From Nitrospira sp. CG24D (lineage in GTDB: Bacteria > Nitrospirota > Nitrospiria > Nitrospirales > Nitrospiraceae): 54,924 nucleotides of DNA. The translations under genes and the position numbers were made by a program. The notes beneath the pieces were generated by a model. The model was not told where the DNA came from. It saw only the letters and a program-made list of their open reading frames with translations, and made no database searches. Positions 53,700-54,924 of the stretch are shown one piece after another (within the stretch, counting starts at the first letter, position 1; each line of letters starts with the position of its first letter). The stretch spans positions 250,151-305,074 of the forward strand of contig NEWQ02000015.1 of the NCBI GenBank assembly GCA_002869855.2. The letters run 5' to 3'.

Positions 53700-53728
53700 T
53701 TGAACCTGGCGCGCTACATGTGTATATA
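53700..53728 (+). promoter_or_regulatory. brnTA promoter
   Basis: TTGAAC (53700-53705) and TATATA (53723-53728) are 17 bases apart. The -10 overlaps an 8-base palindrome GTATATAC (53722-53729), a possible operator for BrnA. Transcription should start within one or two bases of the ATG at 53736, so this mRNA is probably leaderless, as for higBA. Confidence 0.55.
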
Positions 53729-53735
53729 CTAACGC

Positions 53736-54059
53736 ATGCGATTTGAATGGGATGAGGCGAAAGATCGGCTCAATCTCATGAAACACGGCATTGCACTGTC
53801 AGATGCCGTCCGAGTTTTTGAACGGCCGCTGCTTGTCCGCCAGGACAACCGGAAGGACTACGGCGAACCTCGCTGGATCGCATTGGGCGACTTGAACGGA
53901 ACAGTCGTCGTCTTAGTATTTACTCGGCGATCCGGCAAGATTCGCTTCATCTCTATCAGGAAAGGAAATGCCCATGAGCGCCAAAGCTATCAAGACCGGG
54001 CCAAAGCGGCGCCGCACGGCCTGGGCGAAGCTGCAGAAGATGACGGATCGAGAGATTGA
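53736..54059 (+). CDS. brnT: BrnT-family toxin
   Basis: This 107-residue protein has the BrnT pattern: MRFEWDEAKDRLNLMKHGIAL, a central strand pair (RWIALGDLNGTVVVLVFTRRSGKIRFISIRKGNAHERQSY) and a basic C-terminal helix. BrnT is an RNase of the RelE fold. The last about 20 residues exceed the usual family end and overlap the brnA gene by more than 80 bases. There is no ribosome-binding site and the promoter lies directly upstream, so translation is probably leaderless. Confidence 0.88.
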   Translation: MRFEWDEAKDRLNLMKHGIALSDAVRVFERPLLVRQDNRKDYGEPRWIALGDLNGTVVVLVFTRRSGKIRFISIRKGNAHERQSYQDRAKAAPHGLGEAAEDDGSRD

Positions 54060-54273
54060 CTACTCGGACATCCCCGCCACAACCGCCAAGTTCTGGCAAC
54101 AGGCGCAAGTCGTGATGCCATCCGCCAAAACCCATTTATCCTTGCGACTGGACGAGGATATCGTGGAATGGTTTAAGCGGCAAGGCACCGGCTACCAAAC
54201 GAGGATCAACGCCGTCCTCCGGTCCTACGTCCAGGCGCACTCCGCCAAAGCGAAGCCAAAGGCAAAACCCTGA
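53974..54273 (+). CDS. brnA: BrnA-family antitoxin
   Basis: This is a 99-residue protein with a basic N-terminus, a BrnA-like middle (MTDREIDYSDIPATTAKFWQQAQ) and a C-terminal ribbon-helix-helix DNA-binding domain (HLSLRLDEDIVEWFKRQGTGYQTRINAVLRSYV). It binds BrnT and represses the operon. I prefer the ATG at 53974, 7 bases after AGGAAAGG; the in-frame ATG at 53968 is too close to that signal. It lies within the 3' part of brnT in another frame. Confidence 0.88.
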   Translation: MSAKAIKTGPKRRRTAWAKLQKMTDREIDYSDIPATTAKFWQQAQVVMPSAKTHLSLRLDEDIVEWFKRQGTGYQTRINAVLRSYVQAHSAKAKPKAKP

Positions 54274-54454
54274 CCGCCCCCTGGATGAGACGAGACTCCC
54301 GCTAAAGCGCCTGTCTTTCAAGAGCGGCACCCCACCCCACGAGCAGCGTGAGGGGGCACGATGTGGTTTGCCCTCTTGACCGGAGCCTTCGAGATGGGCA
54401 ACCCTTTTTATTTCGCCGATTGCTCGTCCCGGCTTAACCACAGTCCGCACGCAA

Positions 54455-54473
54455 TGTACCTTGACCGTGTACA
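54455..54473. promoter_or_regulatory. inverted repeat before the Phd/VapC pair
   Basis: TGTAC and GTACA flank a 9-base spacer, ending 12 bases before the ATG of the antitoxin gene. Phd/YefM-type antitoxins repress their own operons through such sites. The match is short, so this is a candidate only. Confidence 0.3.
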
Positions 54474-54485
54474 CAGGAGGATGCC

Positions 54486-54722
54486 ATGGGAACCGTCAAC
54501 GTCAAAGAAACGCGGCGCCAACTCAAAACATTACTCGACCGCGTTGAGGCCGGAGAGACCATCACCATTGCCCGCCATGGAGCCGTCGTTGCCAAATTAG
54601 TGCCGCCGGCAAAGCGCCCTAAACGCCTGCCCTCACTCGCGGCCCTCCGCCGCACGATCAGGCCGAAAGGCCGCTCATTAAGCAACGCTGTCCTTCAGGC
54701 CAGGACTGAAGAACGCGCGTGA
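54486..54722 (+). CDS. Phd/YefM-family antitoxin
   Basis: This 78-residue protein begins MGTVNVKETRRQLKTLLDRVEAGETITIARHGAVVAKLVP, the typical DNA-binding half of Phd/YefM antitoxins, followed by a C-terminal tail (LPSLAALRRTIRPKGRSLSNAVLQAR) that would wrap the toxin. AGGAGG lies 5 bases upstream of the ATG. Its stop overlaps the start of the VapC-like gene. Since the toxin appears to be damaged, the antitoxin may be kept as a regulator or as protection against related toxins. Confidence 0.9.
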   Translation: MGTVNVKETRRQLKTLLDRVEAGETITIARHGAVVAKLVPPAKRPKRLPSLAALRRTIRPKGRSLSNAVLQARTEERA

Positions 54723-54904
54723 CGACTTACGTCGATACCAGCGTCCTCGCGGCCCACTACACCCTCCGCACACTCGACGCCCTGCACCTCGCGGTCGCCG
54801 AATCCGCCGAAGCCTCCACTCTCACCGCAGACAAGCGGCTGGCTGCAGAAGCACAGGCCCTCGGTCTCCCCGTTAAACTGCTCGCCATCTCCCCGCGCCG
54901 CTAA
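54719..54904 (+). CDS. VapC-type PIN toxin with internal in-frame deletion
   Basis: This is a 61-residue protein. It joins the N-terminus of a VapC toxin (TTYVDTSVLAAHY, Asp6) directly to the C-terminal third (LRTLDALHLAVAESAEASTLTADKRLAAEAQALGL, Asp20 and Asp38). A normal VapC is about 130-140 residues, so about 75-80 residues have been lost in frame, including the central helix with a conserved Glu. The fold should not form, and the toxin is probably inactive. The start is a GTG overlapping the antitoxin stop. Confidence 0.75.
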   Translation: MTTYVDTSVLAAHYTLRTLDALHLAVAESAEASTLTADKRLAAEAQALGLPVKLLAISPRR

Positions 54905-54924
54905 CCTCAAGCACAGGCCTGGTT

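Noticed and set aside
1..54924. tRNA or rRNA genes, CRISPR array, insertion sequence or prophage
   Set aside because: No cloverleaf-like sequence, regular repeat-spacer pattern, transposase or phage structural gene was seen in reading the window.

Overview
The window looks like a chromosomal segment of a Gram-negative, GC-rich bacterium, most likely a Nitrospira-type member of the Nitrospirota. This rests on the overall gene style: long runs of signal-transduction and envelope genes, a glucosylglycerate-type osmolyte cluster, a PEP mutase fused to a nucleotidyltransferase, and an acetyl-CoA synthetase. No rRNA or other lineage marker is present, so the assignment is an inference. I see no tRNA, rRNA, CRISPR array, complete insertion sequence or prophage.

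Layout. 1-4.2 kb: a small coiled-coil protein, an XRE-type regulator, an RlmI-like rRNA methyltransferase and a pyruvate/indolepyruvate-decarboxylase-like enzyme. 4.4-8.9 kb: a signalling block with a NarL-type kinase/regulator pair, three stand-alone receiver proteins (one with Glu at the phosphorylation site, one apparently frameshifted) and two small Cys-pair proteins. 8.7-16.5 kb: a cupredoxin-like lipoprotein, a tripartite heavy-metal RND efflux operon, a cation/proton antiporter and a SugE-type exporter. 17.0-21.1 kb: a compatible-solute cluster (GpgS-like synthase, second glycosyltransferase, mechanosensitive-channel-like protein, phosphatase), preceded by a hairpin-rich leader.

21.2-28.4 kb: a minus-strand operon of outer-membrane-type lipoproteins (LPP20, LpoB, COG3014, LPP20) that runs into a small gene and a PIN-domain gene, then a TPR protein with a caspase fold lacking its catalytic cysteine. 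28.6-35.7 kb: acetyl-CoA synthetase, a TIG-domain protein whose 3' part is duplicated on the other side of a higBA module, a large secreted metallopeptidase and a GNAT acetyltransferase. 35.7-41.8 kb: the most striking locus, a single polypeptide joining a GH8 glucanase, a BcsA-type glucan synthase and two PilZ-like domains, followed by a BcsC-like TPR/beta-barrel exporter and preceded by an aldose epimerase.

42-54.9 kb: a GIY-YIG protein, a PepSY/DUF2231/two-component operon behind a perfect 18-bp palindrome, a truncated DUF2127 gene, the PEP mutase-nucleotidyltransferase fusion, a DUF3365 haem protein behind two tandem inverted repeats, a PilZ protein, an ECF-like sigma factor with a zinc-finger partner, a YHS protein, and at the right edge a brnTA module and a Phd/VapC pair whose toxin has lost its middle.

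Themes: metal and cation export, osmoprotection, envelope maintenance, and c-di-GMP-regulated glucan production, interleaved with several toxin-antitoxin modules in different stages of decay. The best candidate for something new is the GH8-GT2-PilZ-PilZ synthase with its dedicated barrel exporter and no BcsB in the window.
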